A stretch of 64,000 bases of DNA from Kaistia hirudinis (GCF_014196455.1 NZ_JACIDS010000004.1:62001-126000), one strand, 5' to 3'. Counted from the first letter of the stretch, positions 26,424-35,169 are shown. Notes: a model not told the origin generated them from the sequence alone. Program-made: numbers and translations.

Positions 26424-26546
26424 AATTCTCTCCTGAGCGCTCGCCCGGGTTGACCCGAAGGAGCCTGTCGATCGTCAAATTGACGGGGGTGAATACCCAT
26501 ATAGGCTGACTGCCCCGCCAAATCAAACGTTGCTTCAGCGCCGCTC

Positions 26547-26601
26547 CTTAGCCAATGCGGCTAAGCAGATCAGGCCGCAACGGATGTCGCGGCCTGATCT
26601 G
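26547..26601 (-). terminator. Tandem hairpins downstream of the small Pro/Ala-rich gene
   Basis: CTTAGCC/GGCTAAG (26547-26565) and a 13-bp stem (26566-26578 with 26589-26601) sit side by side just after the stop at 26614. T runs are lacking, so they may be a terminator or an RNA-stabilising 3' structure. Confidence 0.45.
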
Positions 26602-26613
26602 GCGTGAGCGGTT

Positions 26614-26883
26614 CTACTGCGTGCTGTTCTGCGGCGCAGGGGTGGCCGGCGCAGGCGCCGGCGTAGCGGGCGCGGCCGGTTCAGCCGCAGGCGCAGGAGC
26701 GGGCGCTGCTGCCGGCGCGGCCGGTGCCGGCGCGGGTGCAGCGGGGGCGGGCGCCGGGGCGGACTGCTCGGTCGTCGCTGCCGGAGGTGGTGCTTCCGTC
26801 TTGCTGGAACGCCACCAGAACCAACCGACCACCACGATGACGATCACCACGACGATCCAGATCCAGGTATTATTGCGCTGCAT
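26614..26883 (-). CDS. Small membrane protein with Pro/Ala-rich tail
   Basis: An 89-residue hypothetical protein. Residues 1-6 are polar, residues about 6-23 form one hydrophobic helix rich in Val/Ile and Trp (ending GWFWWRSS), and the remainder is a low-complexity Ala-Pro tail. It was probably inserted in the inner membrane with the tail in the periplasm, like a short spacer. GGAGG five bases before the ATG at 26883 decides the start (an ATG one codon earlier is also possible). No function is assigned. Confidence 0.68.
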   Translation of the reverse strand: MQRNNTWIWIVVVIVIVVVGWFWWRSSKTEAPPPAATTEQSAPAPAPAAPAPAPAAPAAAPAPAPAAEPAAPATPAPAPATPAPQNSTQ

Positions 26884-27063
26884 CATTTCCTCCAATGCCC
26901 GCGTCCGGTATTGCGATGATCAATGGCGATGATTCGTAAGAAGTGCCTCCCGGACGGACGAGGCAAGGGTACGTCTACACTCTGAATTCGCCAAGAAGAT
27001 TATCGCGAATTGTGTCGTCTCCGTCCGGCGTGAACTAGAAACGGCGCCGCAATCCCGGCGACA

Positions 27064-27288
27064 TCAATCGCGGTCGCGGAGCACGGAAGAACTCACCCGA
27101 TTGAGGCGCACGGCTTCGTCGACGGCCTCCACCCAATCCAGCGGAATGTAGTGGTGCAGCCCGTCCGGGGAGTCGGCGCGGGCGAGCCGGATCTCGCCGG
27201 CCTCATCGACCCGGTCGACGGTGCCGACGTGATTGCCGCGCTGGTCGAGGACCTGCATGTGGGCTTGAATGCGATCGGATTCGGCCAT
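27064..27288 (-). CDS. DUF2171 domain protein
   Basis: A 74-residue soluble protein matching the DUF2171 pattern: IQAHMQVLDQRGNHVGTVD, an acidic loop, then HHYIPLDWVEAVDEAVRLNR. These PRC-barrel-like small proteins are common in stress-related clusters but have no defined function. The start ATG at 27288 has AGGAG upstream. It is probably the last gene of a unit read leftward from the oxidoreductase at 27337. Confidence 0.78.
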   Translation of the reverse strand: MAESDRIQAHMQVLDQRGNHVGTVDRVDEAGEIRLARADSPDGLHHYIPLDWVEAVDEAVRLNRVSSSVLRDRD

Positions 27289-27336
27289 GAGCGTTCTCCT
27301 TCTGTTGTCCGCTCAACGCCGTCCGGGCCGGATGGT

Positions 27337-28365
27337 TCACGCGCCGCCGCGAACCTCCAGGACGAGCTTGCCGATGGGGCCTCTTTCCTCCATCCGCCGG
27401 TGCGCCTCTGCCGCGGCCGCGAGGGGATAGACGCCGTCGATGCGGGGGCGGATCGCGCCGCTCGCGATCAGCGGCCAGACCTTTTCTTCCAGCTGCGCGG
27501 CAATGCCGGCCTTGAAGGCCGTGGTGCGCGGGCGCAGCGTCGAACCGGTCAGCGTGAGGCGCTTCAGCATGATCCGCGCGAAGTCGATCGTCGCCCGCGA
27601 TCCCTGCAGGAACGCGATCTGGACGATGCGGCCATCGACGGCCGCCGCCTGCAGATTGCGCTCGATATAGTCGCCACCGACCATGTCGAGGATCACATCG
27701 GCGCCGTGCCCATCCGTCGCCACCCGCACCGCCTCGACGAAGTCCTCGCTGCGATAGTCGATCGCGTGATCGGCGCCGAGCGCGAGACAGGCCGCGCATT
27801 TCTCGGGCGAGCCGGCCGTGACGATCACGCGCGCACCGAAGGCCTTGGCGAGCTGGATCGCCGTCGTCCCGATCCCCGACGAGCCGCCATGGATGAGCAA
27901 CGTCTCGGCCGCCTTCAGCGCGCCGCGCTCGAAGACATTGTGCCAGACGGTGAAGAACGTCTCCGGCAGGGCGGCCGCCTCGATCATCGAAAGGCCCGCG
28001 GGGACGGGCAGGGCGTTGCTTTCGTGGATGGCGACATATTGCGCATAGCCGCCGCCCGCGACGAGGGCCGTGACGGCATCGCCGAGAGCATAGCGCCCGG
28101 CAGCGGCATCGCGCGCGGCGACGCGGCCGGAAACCTCGAGACCGGGCAGGTCGGACGCGCCCTTGGGCGGCGGATAGGCGCCCTGGCGTTGTAGCAGGTC
28201 GGGCCGGTTCACGCCCGCCGCAGCAACCTCGATCAGGATTTCGCCGTCGCGCAACTCGGGCAGCGGCCGTCGTTCGACCTTGAGGACCTCGGGCGGGCCC
28301 GGCTGGGTGATGGCGACGACTTCCATCATCTGAGGAAGATCGGCGATCTCGCTGCGCTCTGGCAT
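27337..28365 (-). CDS. NAD(P)H-quinone oxidoreductase (zeta-crystallin-like MDR)
   Basis: A 342-residue zinc-free medium-chain dehydrogenase/reductase of the QOR/PIG3 type. It shows the substrate-domain AAAGVNRPDLLQRQGAYPPP, the Rossmann motif HGGSSGIGTTAIQLA, and LDMVGGDYIERNL. The likely reaction is NADPH-dependent reduction of quinones or enones. The ATG at 28365 is chosen; MMEVVAI 12 codons later would also fit family length. The gene is divergent from the DUF1192 gene. Confidence 0.88.
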   Translation of the reverse strand: MPERSEIADLPQMMEVVAITQPGPPEVLKVERRPLPELRDGEILIEVAAAGVNRPDLLQRQGAYPPPKGASDLPGLEVSGRVAARDAAAGRYALGDAVTALVAGGGYAQYVAIHESNALPVPAGLSMIEAAALPETFFTVWHNVFERGALKAAETLLIHGGSSGIGTTAIQLAKAFGARVIVTAGSPEKCAACLALGADHAIDYRSEDFVEAVRVATDGHGADVILDMVGGDYIERNLQAAAVDGRIVQIAFLQGSRATIDFARIMLKRLTLTGSTLRPRTTAFKAGIAAQLEEKVWPLIASGAIRPRIDGVYPLAAAAEAHRRMEERGPIGKLVLEVRGGA

Positions 28366-28460
28366 GGCCGGTACTCTGCTCTTTGCGGCTCCCGATCTGG
28401 AAGCGACGGGGAACTCTGCTAGTTTTGGCAAGGCAGACCAGAAACGGAGGCCAGAAGCAA

Positions 28461-28652
28461 ATGGCTCTTTTCGACGATGCTCCCGTCGAGCGGCCGAAGG
28501 TGCACACCCTCGGCGAGGACCTCTCCCGGCTCTCGCTCGACGAGATCGACGCGCGCGTCGCGGCCCTGGAGGCGGAGATCGCCCGCCTGCGCGAGGCCCA
28601 TGCCGCCAAGGCCGCCTCGCGGGACGCGGCCGCATCCTTCTTCAAGCGCTGA
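28461..28652 (+). CDS. DUF1192 family protein
   Basis: A 63-residue helical protein: LSRLSLDEIDARVAALEAEI then RLREAHAAK forms a coiled-coil, matching DUF1192, a short alphaproteobacterial family of unknown function. The ATG at 28461 follows GGAGG. It lies just upstream of rcdA, a conserved neighbour relationship in this order. Confidence 0.82.
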   Translation: MALFDDAPVERPKVHTLGEDLSRLSLDEIDARVAALEAEIARLREAHAAKAASRDAAASFFKR

Positions 28653-28703
28653 GAACCGACGATCTCAGGGAACGCAGGGCCTGATCGCGATGCCAAGTTA
28701 ACC

Positions 28704-28718
28704 TTAACAGAAGTTTAC
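28704..28718. promoter_or_regulatory. Near-consensus CtrA box upstream of rcdA
   Basis: TTAA-N7-TTAC (28704-28718), one mismatch from TTAA-N7-TTAA, about 140 bp before rcdA; a further TTAA lies at 28698. Recognition is by pattern only. Confidence 0.42.
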
Positions 28719-28859
28719 CGGCTGAAGACCGTGTTGAAGCGTTTCCCGGGGCGACTCCCCACTGTTTCGTCTCAATGGCTTGACCTATAAGACCTCCATC
28801 GTGCCCGGGGCCTCGCGCCCTGCTGGCGCAATGAGCGGTGGAACGATCGGGAGAGGGTG

Positions 28860-29381
28860 ATGGCCGAGGAAGCGATTGACGAAGCGAGCGCTCCGATCGT
28901 CTTTGGCCGGCACTTCGCGCACTCGGACACCTTCCGCAATCTGTTTCGCGAGGGCATGGCGCTCGTCGAGGAGACAGCGGCCTATCTCGACGGCGACGGG
29001 CGGGCCGAATCGCGTGAACTGTCGCGCGGCGGCTCACTCGGCTATGCGACGGAATCCATGCGCCTTACGACGCGGCTGATGCAGATCGCGTCGTGGCTGC
29101 TGCTGCAGCGCGCGGTCAATGATGGCGAGATGTCGCGCGAGCAGGCCGTCCAGGAAAAGGCCAAGGTGCGCCTGCGCGGCTTCGGCACGCAGACCGAGGG
29201 CGCCGGCTGGGAGGATCTCCCGCTCCGCCTCCGCGGTCTCATCGAGCATTCCATTCGCCTGCAGGAACGCGTCATCCGCCTCGACGACGCCCTCTATGGC
29301 CCGGTCGCCTTCGACGACGAGGTCGAGAACCCCGTCAACCGCCAGATTGGCCGCCTCGCCCGCGCTTTCGGCCGCGACTGA
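28860..29381 (+). CDS. rcdA: RcdA-like regulator of CtrA degradation (DUF1465)
   Basis: A 173-residue helical protein of the DUF1465 family: FGRHFAHSDTFRNLFREGMALVEE, the central TTRLMQIASWLLLQRAV, and LRGFGTQ then LPLRLRGLIEHSIRLQERV. In Caulobacter RcdA is an adaptor linking CtrA to ClpXP via CpdR and PopA. The ATG at 28860 (after GAGAGGG) begins MAEEAIDEAS; a GTG one codon earlier exists. A CtrA-like box upstream would allow feedback, which is inference. Confidence 0.86.
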   Translation: MAEEAIDEASAPIVFGRHFAHSDTFRNLFREGMALVEETAAYLDGDGRAESRELSRGGSLGYATESMRLTTRLMQIASWLLLQRAVNDGEMSREQAVQEKAKVRLRGFGTQTEGAGWEDLPLRLRGLIEHSIRLQERVIRLDDALYGPVAFDDEVENPVNRQIGRLARAFGRD

Positions 29382-29565
29382 GCCGAACCGCGTCCGACCG
29401 CACGCGCCTCACCGGCGATCGCGCTGCGCCTCTTCGCATCGAATCGATCCGCAAGCCGGCTTCCGCTCCGCTGGCGGACCTTCGACGCCGGTCCTTCCCT
29501 GAACATTGACTGATTTCGAGCGGCCATGCGCGCGGCCGTGATCGCCGCGCGCTCGTCCATGCGCC

Positions 29566-29599
29566 AAAAAGAAAGCCCCGGTCAGAGGCCGGGGCTTTC
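29566..29599 (-). terminator. Intrinsic terminator of rpmE
   Basis: An 11-bp GC-rich stem (29571-29581 / 29589-29599) with a 7-nt loop, followed on the minus strand by TTTTTGG. Confidence 0.85.
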
Positions 29600-29624
29600 T
29601 TGATTCCAACGGGGATCAGGCAGC

Positions 29625-29849
29625 TTAGCCGCCGATGAAGCCCTTGAACTTGTTGTTGAAGCGCGAAACGCGACCGCCGCGGTCGAGCAGCTGCTGGTTG
29701 CCGCCCGTCCAGGCCGGATGAGTCGTCGGATCGATGTCGAGGTTGAGCGTCGCGCCCGCCTCGCCATAGGTCGAACGGGTCATGTACTCGGTGCCGTTCG
29801 TCATCACGACCTTGATCGTGTGGTAGTCGGGATGGATGTTCTGCTTCAT
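29625..29849 (-). CDS. rpmE: 50S ribosomal protein L31 (bL31)
   Basis: A 74-residue large-subunit protein: [15 protein letters not shown], then [25 protein letters not shown] and RVSRFNNKF. The CxxC/C..C zinc ligands of the ancestral form are missing, so this is the zinc-independent type usual in alphaproteobacteria. It helps bridge the subunits. The start ATG at 29849 has a weak purine-rich site. Confidence 0.95.
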   Translation of the reverse strand: MKQNIHPDYHTIKVVMTNGTEYMTRSTYGEAGATLNLDIDPTTHPAWTGGNQQLLDRGGRVSRFNNKFKGFIGG

Positions 29850-30082
29850 CGCTCGGTCCTCGGTGGCGCGGTCCGTTTCGAACCGTCAGGCCGCGCCCTC
29901 GCCAAAGGGCCCCTGTCGCCGGATAATGGTGGATGAGGCGCACCTTGGCCGGGCCGCCTGTCGGGGCGACGATATAGCCCACCCCTCCCGCCGACACAAG
30001 ACCCTGCCACGCCTTGAAAAGCCGCGGCCTTGCGTGCAACTACGCCCGATCGCCGCAGGGCGCCATCGGCGGGAGCATCGTC

Positions 30083-31867
30083 ATGACGGAACGCAGCACG
30101 GAAGAGGGCAGGGCGCGACGTCCCGCGCTCCGTCCGCTCGCCATGCTGCTACCCTATCTGCTGCGCTACAAGGCCCAGCTCGCCGGCGCCGGCGTGGCCC
30201 TCGTCGCCGCCGCGCTGGCGACGCTCACGGTGCCGCTCGCCGTCCGCCAGATGATCGATCACGGCTTCAACGCGGATAATCCGGGCGCAATCAACAGCTA
30301 TTTCCTCGGCCTGATCGGCGTCGTCGCCGTTCTCGCGACCGCATCGAGCCTGCGCTTCTATTTCGTCACCTGGCTCGGCGAACGTGTCGTCGCGGATCTG
30401 CGCGCCGATGTCTTCCGCCACCTCACCGGCCTCGGCATCGATTATTTCGATCGCAATCGCTCCGGCGAGATCGCGTCCCGCCTGACGGCCGACACCACCC
30501 AGATCAAGGCCGTCGCTGGGGCGAATGTCTCGATCGCGCTGCGCAATCTCGTCATGTTCGCCGGCGCGGTCGCGATGATGGTCGTGACCAGCCCGCATCT
30601 CTCGGCGCTGGTGCTGCTCGCCATTCCCCTGATCGTGCTGCCGCTCGTCGGCTTCGGCCGCAAGGTGCGCAGCCGTTCGCGCTGGGCGCAGGACCGCCTG
30701 GCGGAGGCCTCCGCCTATGCGAGCGAGGCGATCGGCGCCATGCGCATCGTCCAGTCGTTCACGGCCGAGGGCTCGGTCTCCACGCGCTTCGCGGCCGTCG
30801 TCGAGGAGGCCTTCGCCGCGGCACGGCGCTCGACCGCCGCGCGGGCGGCCCTGACCGCGCTCGGCATCTTCCTCGTCTTTTCCAGCATGGTCGCCGTGCT
30901 CTGGTGGGGGGCGCAGGACGTGCTGTCCGGTCGCATGAGCGCCGGCACGCTCGGCCAGTTCCTGATCTATGCCGTGATTGGCGCGGGCGCGCTCGGCGAG
31001 CTCAGTCAGGTCTGGGGCGACATCGCCAATGCGGCCGGCGCCGCCGAGCGGCTGTCGGAGATTCTCTCCGAGGCGCCGTCCGTCTCGGCCCCAACTGCCC
31101 CCGTGGCGCTGCCGCCGCGCGCATCGGGCCGGATCGGCCTCTCCCGCGTCACCTTCGCCTATCCGGAGGGAGGCCGCGAGGCCGCGCTGCGCGAGGTCGA
31201 TCTGACCATCGAGCCGGGCGAGCGGGTCGCCGTCGTCGGCCCGTCGGGCGCCGGCAAGAGCACGCTCTTCAACCTGATCCTGCGCTTCTATGATCCGCAG
31301 TCCGGTGTCGTGACCTTCGACGATGTCGACATCAAGCGGCTCGATCCGACGGCGCTGCGGCGCGCGATCGCGATCGTGCCGCAGGACACGGTCATCTTCG
31401 CCGCGTCGGCGGCCGAGAACATCGCCTTCGGCCGGTCGGGCGCCAGCGAAGCGGAGATCCGCGCGGCGGCCGTGGCGGCGCAGGCCGACGGCTTCCTGTC
31501 GGCGCTGCCGCAGGGCTACGCCACCGAGCTCGGCGAGCGCGGCGTGATGCTCTCCGGCGGTCAGCGCCAGCGTATCGCCATCGCCCGCGCCATCCTCAAG
31601 GATGCGCCCGTGCTGCTTCTGGACGAGGCGACGAGCGCGCTCGATGCCGAAAGCGAGGTCGCGGTGCAGACGGCTCTCGAAGGCTTGATGGTCGGCCGCA
31701 CATCGATCGTGATCGCGCATCGGCTCGCGACGATCCTGAAGGCCGACCGGATCCTCGTCATGGATGGCGGCACGATCGTCGAGACCGGGACGCATGACGA
31801 ACTGGTCCGTCGCTCCGGCCTCTATGCCCGCCTCGCCGAACTCCAGTTCGGCAGCGAGGCGGCCTGA
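30083..31867 (+). CDS. ABC transporter, fused membrane and ATPase domains (MsbA-like)
   Basis: A 594-residue half-transporter, working as a homodimer in the inner membrane. Six helices span residues about 25-310; the C-terminal ATPase has Walker A GPSGAGKST (about residue 386), signature LSGGQRQRIAIARAI and Walker B LLLDEATSALD, with the H-loop IAHRLAT. It resembles multidrug/lipid exporters (MsbA, LmrA); the substrate is unknown. The ATG at 30083 is preceded by CGGGAG. It ends seven bases before the convergent OmpA-domain gene. Confidence 0.92.
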   Translation: MTERSTEEGRARRPALRPLAMLLPYLLRYKAQLAGAGVALVAAALATLTVPLAVRQMIDHGFNADNPGAINSYFLGLIGVVAVLATASSLRFYFVTWLGERVVADLRADVFRHLTGLGIDYFDRNRSGEIASRLTADTTQIKAVAGANVSIALRNLVMFAGAVAMMVVTSPHLSALVLLAIPLIVLPLVGFGRKVRSRSRWAQDRLAEASAYASEAIGAMRIVQSFTAEGSVSTRFAAVVEEAFAAARRSTAARAALTALGIFLVFSSMVAVLWWGAQDVLSGRMSAGTLGQFLIYAVIGAGALGELSQVWGDIANAAGAAERLSEILSEAPSVSAPTAPVALPPRASGRIGLSRVTFAYPEGGREAALREVDLTIEPGERVAVVGPSGAGKSTLFNLILRFYDPQSGVVTFDDVDIKRLDPTALRRAIAIVPQDTVIFAASAAENIAFGRSGASEAEIRAAAVAAQADGFLSALPQGYATELGERGVMLSGGQRQRIAIARAILKDAPVLLLDEATSALDAESEVAVQTALEGLMVGRTSIVIAHRLATILKADRILVMDGGTIVETGTHDELVRRSGLYARLAELQFGSEAA

Positions 31868-31874
31868 CGGCCGA

Positions 31875-32903
31875 TCAGCGTTCCGTCAGCTTCAGCTCGA
31901 TTCGGCGGTTCTTCGCGTTCGCTTCGTCGCTGTCGCCCGGCTCGATCGGCTGGTATTCGCCGAAGCCCGCGGCCACGAGATGGGATGGCTGCACGCCCTT
32001 GTCGATCAGGTAACGCACCACGGCGATGGCTCGCGCGGCCGAGAGCTCCCAGTTGTTGCGGAAGCGCCCGGCGCCGGAAAGCGGTCGCGCATCGGTATGG
32101 CCGTCGACGCGCAGCACCCACGGAATCTCCGGCGGGATTTCCGTCTCGAGCTGCTTGATCGCGTCCGCGAGCTTGTCGAGTTCCGCCTTGCCCTCGGGGT
32201 TGAACTCGTCCGAGCCGGACGGAAACAGCACTTCCGACTGGAACACGAAGCGATCGCCCACCACGCGGATGTCGGGCCGGTTGCCGAGGATTTCGCGCAG
32301 GCGCCCGAAGAAGTCGGAGCGATAGCGCGAGAGTTCCTGCACGCGCTGGGCCAGGGCGACATTGAGGCGTCGGCCGAGGTCCGCGATCTGTGTCTGGCTT
32401 TCCTGATCGCGCTTCTCCGAAGCGCCGAGCGCATCCTCGAGCGCGGCGATCTGGCGGCGGAGCGCGGCGATCTGCTGGTTCAGGATCTCGACCTGCGACA
32501 GGGCCTTCTGGCTGACCAGCTTCTCGTCGTCGAGCGCCTTGGTGATGATCGCGATCTGGCCATCGGCCGAGGAGGCAGCGGCAGAGGACGAATCGGCCGC
32601 GGATTTGAGCTTGTCCCGCTCGGCTGTGGCGGAGGCGAGGCTTGCCTGCAGGCTGGCGAGCTCGTCGGACAGTTCCTGCTTGCCCGAGCGCTCCATGGCG
32701 AGCAGTTCGGTCAATTCGGCGATCTGCGAATTGAGGCGGTTCAGCACCGTGTCCTTGCCGCTGATCTCGCGGGTCTGCAGATATTGCAGCAGCGCGAAGA
32801 TCGACAGCAGGAAGATGAAGACGAGCAGCAGGTTCGACAGGACGTCGACGAAGGCCGGCCAGACATCGCTGCGCGCCTCGCGGCGGCGGGCTCGGAGGGC
32901 CAC
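31875..32903 (-). CDS. MotB/OmpA-like peptidoglycan-binding membrane protein
   Basis: A 342-residue protein with a short basic N-terminus, a single transmembrane helix (about residues 18-40, with WPAFVDVLSNLLLVFIFLL containing the membrane Asp typical of MotB/TolR/ExbD), a long coiled coil (about 50-165) and a C-terminal OmpA domain (RVDGHTDARPL, then ELSAARAIAVVRYL). With the upstream MotA-like partner it should form a proton-driven motor anchored in peptidoglycan. The start is GTG at 32903, three bases after the partner's stop. Function in this order is not established; flagellar genes are absent here. Confidence 0.85.
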   Translation of the reverse strand: MALRARRREARSDVWPAFVDVLSNLLLVFIFLLSIFALLQYLQTREISGKDTVLNRLNSQIAELTELLAMERSGKQELSDELASLQASLASATAERDKLKSAADSSSAAASSADGQIAIITKALDDEKLVSQKALSQVEILNQQIAALRRQIAALEDALGASEKRDQESQTQIADLGRRLNVALAQRVQELSRYRSDFFGRLREILGNRPDIRVVGDRFVFQSEVLFPSGSDEFNPEGKAELDKLADAIKQLETEIPPEIPWVLRVDGHTDARPLSGAGRFRNNWELSAARAIAVVRYLIDKGVQPSHLVAAGFGEYQPIEPGDSDEANAKNRRIELKLTER

Positions 32904-32906
32904 GGG

Positions 32907-33926
32907 CTACTCCCCGGCGGGCTGCTTCAGCGCCCGTGCAATGACCTCGAGCAATTGCTGCATCTCGCGCTGCTGATCGGCCTGCTGCTCGACCCAGCTG
33001 CGGACGACCTGCTGTTCCGAGCGCATGTGCTGCACCAGGCCCTGGATGCCCTCGGCGAGATTGGCCATGGCCGTGGTGGCGCGCTGGTTGGAGCCGCCCG
33101 ATGCGCCGCCGGGCGCCGCGCCCTCCTGCACCACCTGGGTCAGCCGCTCGATCGCGACGCGCAGATCCTCGCCGGACGAGGCGCCCTCGCGCATGTCCAT
33201 CATGGTCGGGTCGAGGTCGGTTACCGTCGAGAGCCAGTCCTCGAGCTCGGTATAGAACTTGTTCTGCGCCTGGCCCGCCTGGAGGTCGAGGAAGCCGAGG
33301 ATCAGCGAGCCGGAAAGGCCGAACAGCGATGACGAGAACGCCGTCCCCATACCCTTCAGCGGCGCCTGCAGGCCGGCTTTCAGGTCCTCGAAGATGACGG
33401 CGCTGTCGCCGGAGCCGACATTGAGCGCGCCGATCGCGTCGGCCACGGCGCCGACCGTCTCCAGCAGGCCCCAGAACGTGCCGAGCAGGCCGAGGAAGAT
33501 GAGGAGGCCGGTCAGGTAGCGCGATGTGTCGCGATCCTCGTCGAGGCGCATCAGGATCGAATCGAGCACCGAGCGCATAGTCTGCGTCGAGATCGAGACG
33601 CGGCCGATGCGATCACCCAGGATCGCCGCCATCGGGGCGAGCAGCACGGGTGGGCGCTCGAGCTCCATCGAGCGGTCGGAGGTGCGGAAATTGTTCACCC
33701 ACCGCACTTCGCGGAAGATGCGGATCACCTGCCGAAAGGCGAGCAATATGCCGATGAACAGGACGGCGATGATGACGCTGTTCAGCGCCGGATTCGCCAG
33801 GAACGAGACATAGACCTGGCGATAGAGGATCAGCGTGACGAAGGCCGCGATGACCAGGAACACGACCATGCGCCACAGATAGACCTGCGGACTGGCCAGC
33901 CTGTAAGGATCGAAATCTCTTGCCAT
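32907..33926 (-). CDS. MotA/TolQ/ExbB-like proton channel family protein
   Basis: A 339-residue membrane protein with four hydrophobic segments (about residues 20-40, 45-65, 145-170 and 195-225) and the MotA/ExbB-type core GLLGTFWGLLETVG followed by FSSSLFGLSGSLILGF. The C-terminal about 120 residues are a soluble, Gln-rich helical extension. It is the first gene of a two-gene unit with the OmpA-domain protein. The pair is commonly found beside glycolysis genes in related bacteria. The start ATG at 33926 (MARDFDPYRLASP) suits the topology; upstream codons to 33971 are an alternative. Confidence 0.84.
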   Translation of the reverse strand: MARDFDPYRLASPQVYLWRMVVFLVIAAFVTLILYRQVYVSFLANPALNSVIIAVLFIGILLAFRQVIRIFREVRWVNNFRTSDRSMELERPPVLLAPMAAILGDRIGRVSISTQTMRSVLDSILMRLDEDRDTSRYLTGLLIFLGLLGTFWGLLETVGAVADAIGALNVGSGDSAVIFEDLKAGLQAPLKGMGTAFSSSLFGLSGSLILGFLDLQAGQAQNKFYTELEDWLSTVTDLDPTMMDMREGASSGEDLRVAIERLTQVVQEGAAPGGASGGSNQRATTAMANLAEGIQGLVQHMRSEQQVVRSWVEQQADQQREMQQLLEVIARALKQPAGE

Positions 33927-34000
33927 GGTCCGCCGCTGCGTCACGCCCTGATCAACCCGCCGAGGACTCAAGGTTTAGCGTGATTTGACGGCCGATAGAA

Positions 34001-34030
34001 AGGGGGACGACGCCGCAGGACGGCGTCGTC
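34001..34030 (-). terminator. Candidate terminator after fba
   Basis: A perfect 10-bp stem (34006-34015 / 34021-34030) with a 5-nt loop, followed on the minus strand by CCCCCTTTC. The T run is short. Confidence 0.5.
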
Positions 34031-34046
34031 TGCGAAGAAGAGGCGA

Positions 34047-35078
34047 TCAGGCCGCTTCGCGCTCCAGTTCGGGCTGCCACTCACCGAGCGCGGCGAGGCT
34101 GTTCATGCGGCAGCGATGCAGGAACGCATGGCGCCCGGCGGCCACATTCTCGCTCTTGCCGCCCCAGGCCTTGAGCGCTGCCGCCTGCAAGGCGCGGCCG
34201 AAGGAGAAGGTGATCTTCCAGGGCAGGTTCGGAATGCGGTTGACGTGCGACAGGTTCTCCGTCGCCTGCTCGTCCGACTGGCCGCCGGAGAGGAAGGCGA
34301 TGCCGGGAACGGAGGCCGGCACCGTATCGCGGAACACCGCGACGGTGCGCTGGGCAACTTCCTCGCTGGAGGCGCGCTGGCCGCTGTCGCGGCCGGGAAC
34401 GACCATGTTCGGCTTGAGGATCATGCCGGTGAAATCGACGCGCAGCCGCATCAGCTCTTCGAAGACGATCGTCAGCGTCCGCCGCGTGACGGCGTCGCAG
34501 CGGGCGATGTCATGCGTGGCGACGGCGCCGTCCATCAGCACTTCCGGCTCGACGATCGGGACGATGCCGGCTTCCTGGCAGAGCCCGGCATAGCGCGCCA
34601 GCGCATGGGCGTTGGTGATGGTCGCGGCCTCGGTCGGCAGGCTTTCGGCGATCGGAATGACCGCGCGCCACTTGGCGAAGCGGGCGCCGAGCGTGTGATA
34701 TTCGGCGAGGCGCTCGCGCAGACCGTCGAGGCCCTCGGTGATGAACTCGCCCGGGAAGGCGGCGAGCGGCTTGGCGCCGAGATCGACCTTGATGCCGGGG
34801 ACCGAGCCCGCGGCCTCGATCAGCTTGACCAGCGGCGTGCCGTCGGCAGCGTTCTGGCGGATCGTCTCGTCATAGAGAATGACACCGGAGATATAGTTCC
34901 GCATCGCCTCGTCGGCGCCGAACAGCATCTCGCGATAGTCACGACGGGTTTCGAAAGTCGAGTCGAGCCCGATCGAGTCGAACCGCTTCTTGATCGTGCT
35001 CGAGCTCTCGTCGGCTGCCAGGAGGCCCTTGCCGGGCGTGACGAGACGACGGGCTATATCCTGCAGGCTTTCGGTCAT
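34047..35078 (-). CDS. fba: Fructose-bisphosphate aldolase, class I
   Basis: A 343-residue Schiff-base aldolase that interconverts fructose 1,6-bisphosphate with two triose phosphates. The N-terminal GKGLLAADESSSTIKKRF, the FAKWRAVI segment (K138 region), and the active-site lysine in MILKPNMVVPG (K222) are intact, as is FLSGGQSDEQAT near the C-terminus. It belongs to the animal-type class I family, common in rhizobia. The start ATG at 35078 has AAGAGAT upstream. A 17-bp palindrome (35153-35169) lies in the promoter region. Confidence 0.95.
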   Translation of the reverse strand: MTESLQDIARRLVTPGKGLLAADESSSTIKKRFDSIGLDSTFETRRDYREMLFGADEAMRNYISGVILYDETIRQNAADGTPLVKLIEAAGSVPGIKVDLGAKPLAAFPGEFITEGLDGLRERLAEYHTLGARFAKWRAVIPIAESLPTEAATITNAHALARYAGLCQEAGIVPIVEPEVLMDGAVATHDIARCDAVTRRTLTIVFEELMRLRVDFTGMILKPNMVVPGRDSGQRASSEEVAQRTVAVFRDTVPASVPGIAFLSGGQSDEQATENLSHVNRIPNLPWKITFSFGRALQAAALKAWGGKSENVAAGRHAFLHRCRMNSLAALGEWQPELEREAA

Positions 35079-35152
35079 ACGTGACGATCTCTTCCAATCA
35101 GTTTGGCTGGACTGCCCGAGCCAAGCACACTTGGGATAGCGCGCAACGATCG

Positions 35153-35169
35153 ATTTTGCATCGCAAAAT
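35153..35169. promoter_or_regulatory. 17-bp palindrome upstream of fba
   Basis: ATTTTGC-ATC-GCAAAAT, perfect 7-bp arms with a 3-bp centre, about 75 bp upstream of the fba start in an unusually AT-rich stretch. It is a candidate operator for a carbon-metabolism regulator; the regulator is not identified. Confidence 0.45.

Noticed and set aside
31875-33926. Possible Zorya (ZorAB) anti-phage system
   Set aside because: The MotA/MotB-like pair fits ZorAB superficially, but no ZorC, ZorD or ZorE genes follow; the neighbours are fba, pgk and gap, and the MotA-like C-terminus lacks a long ZorA-type tail.
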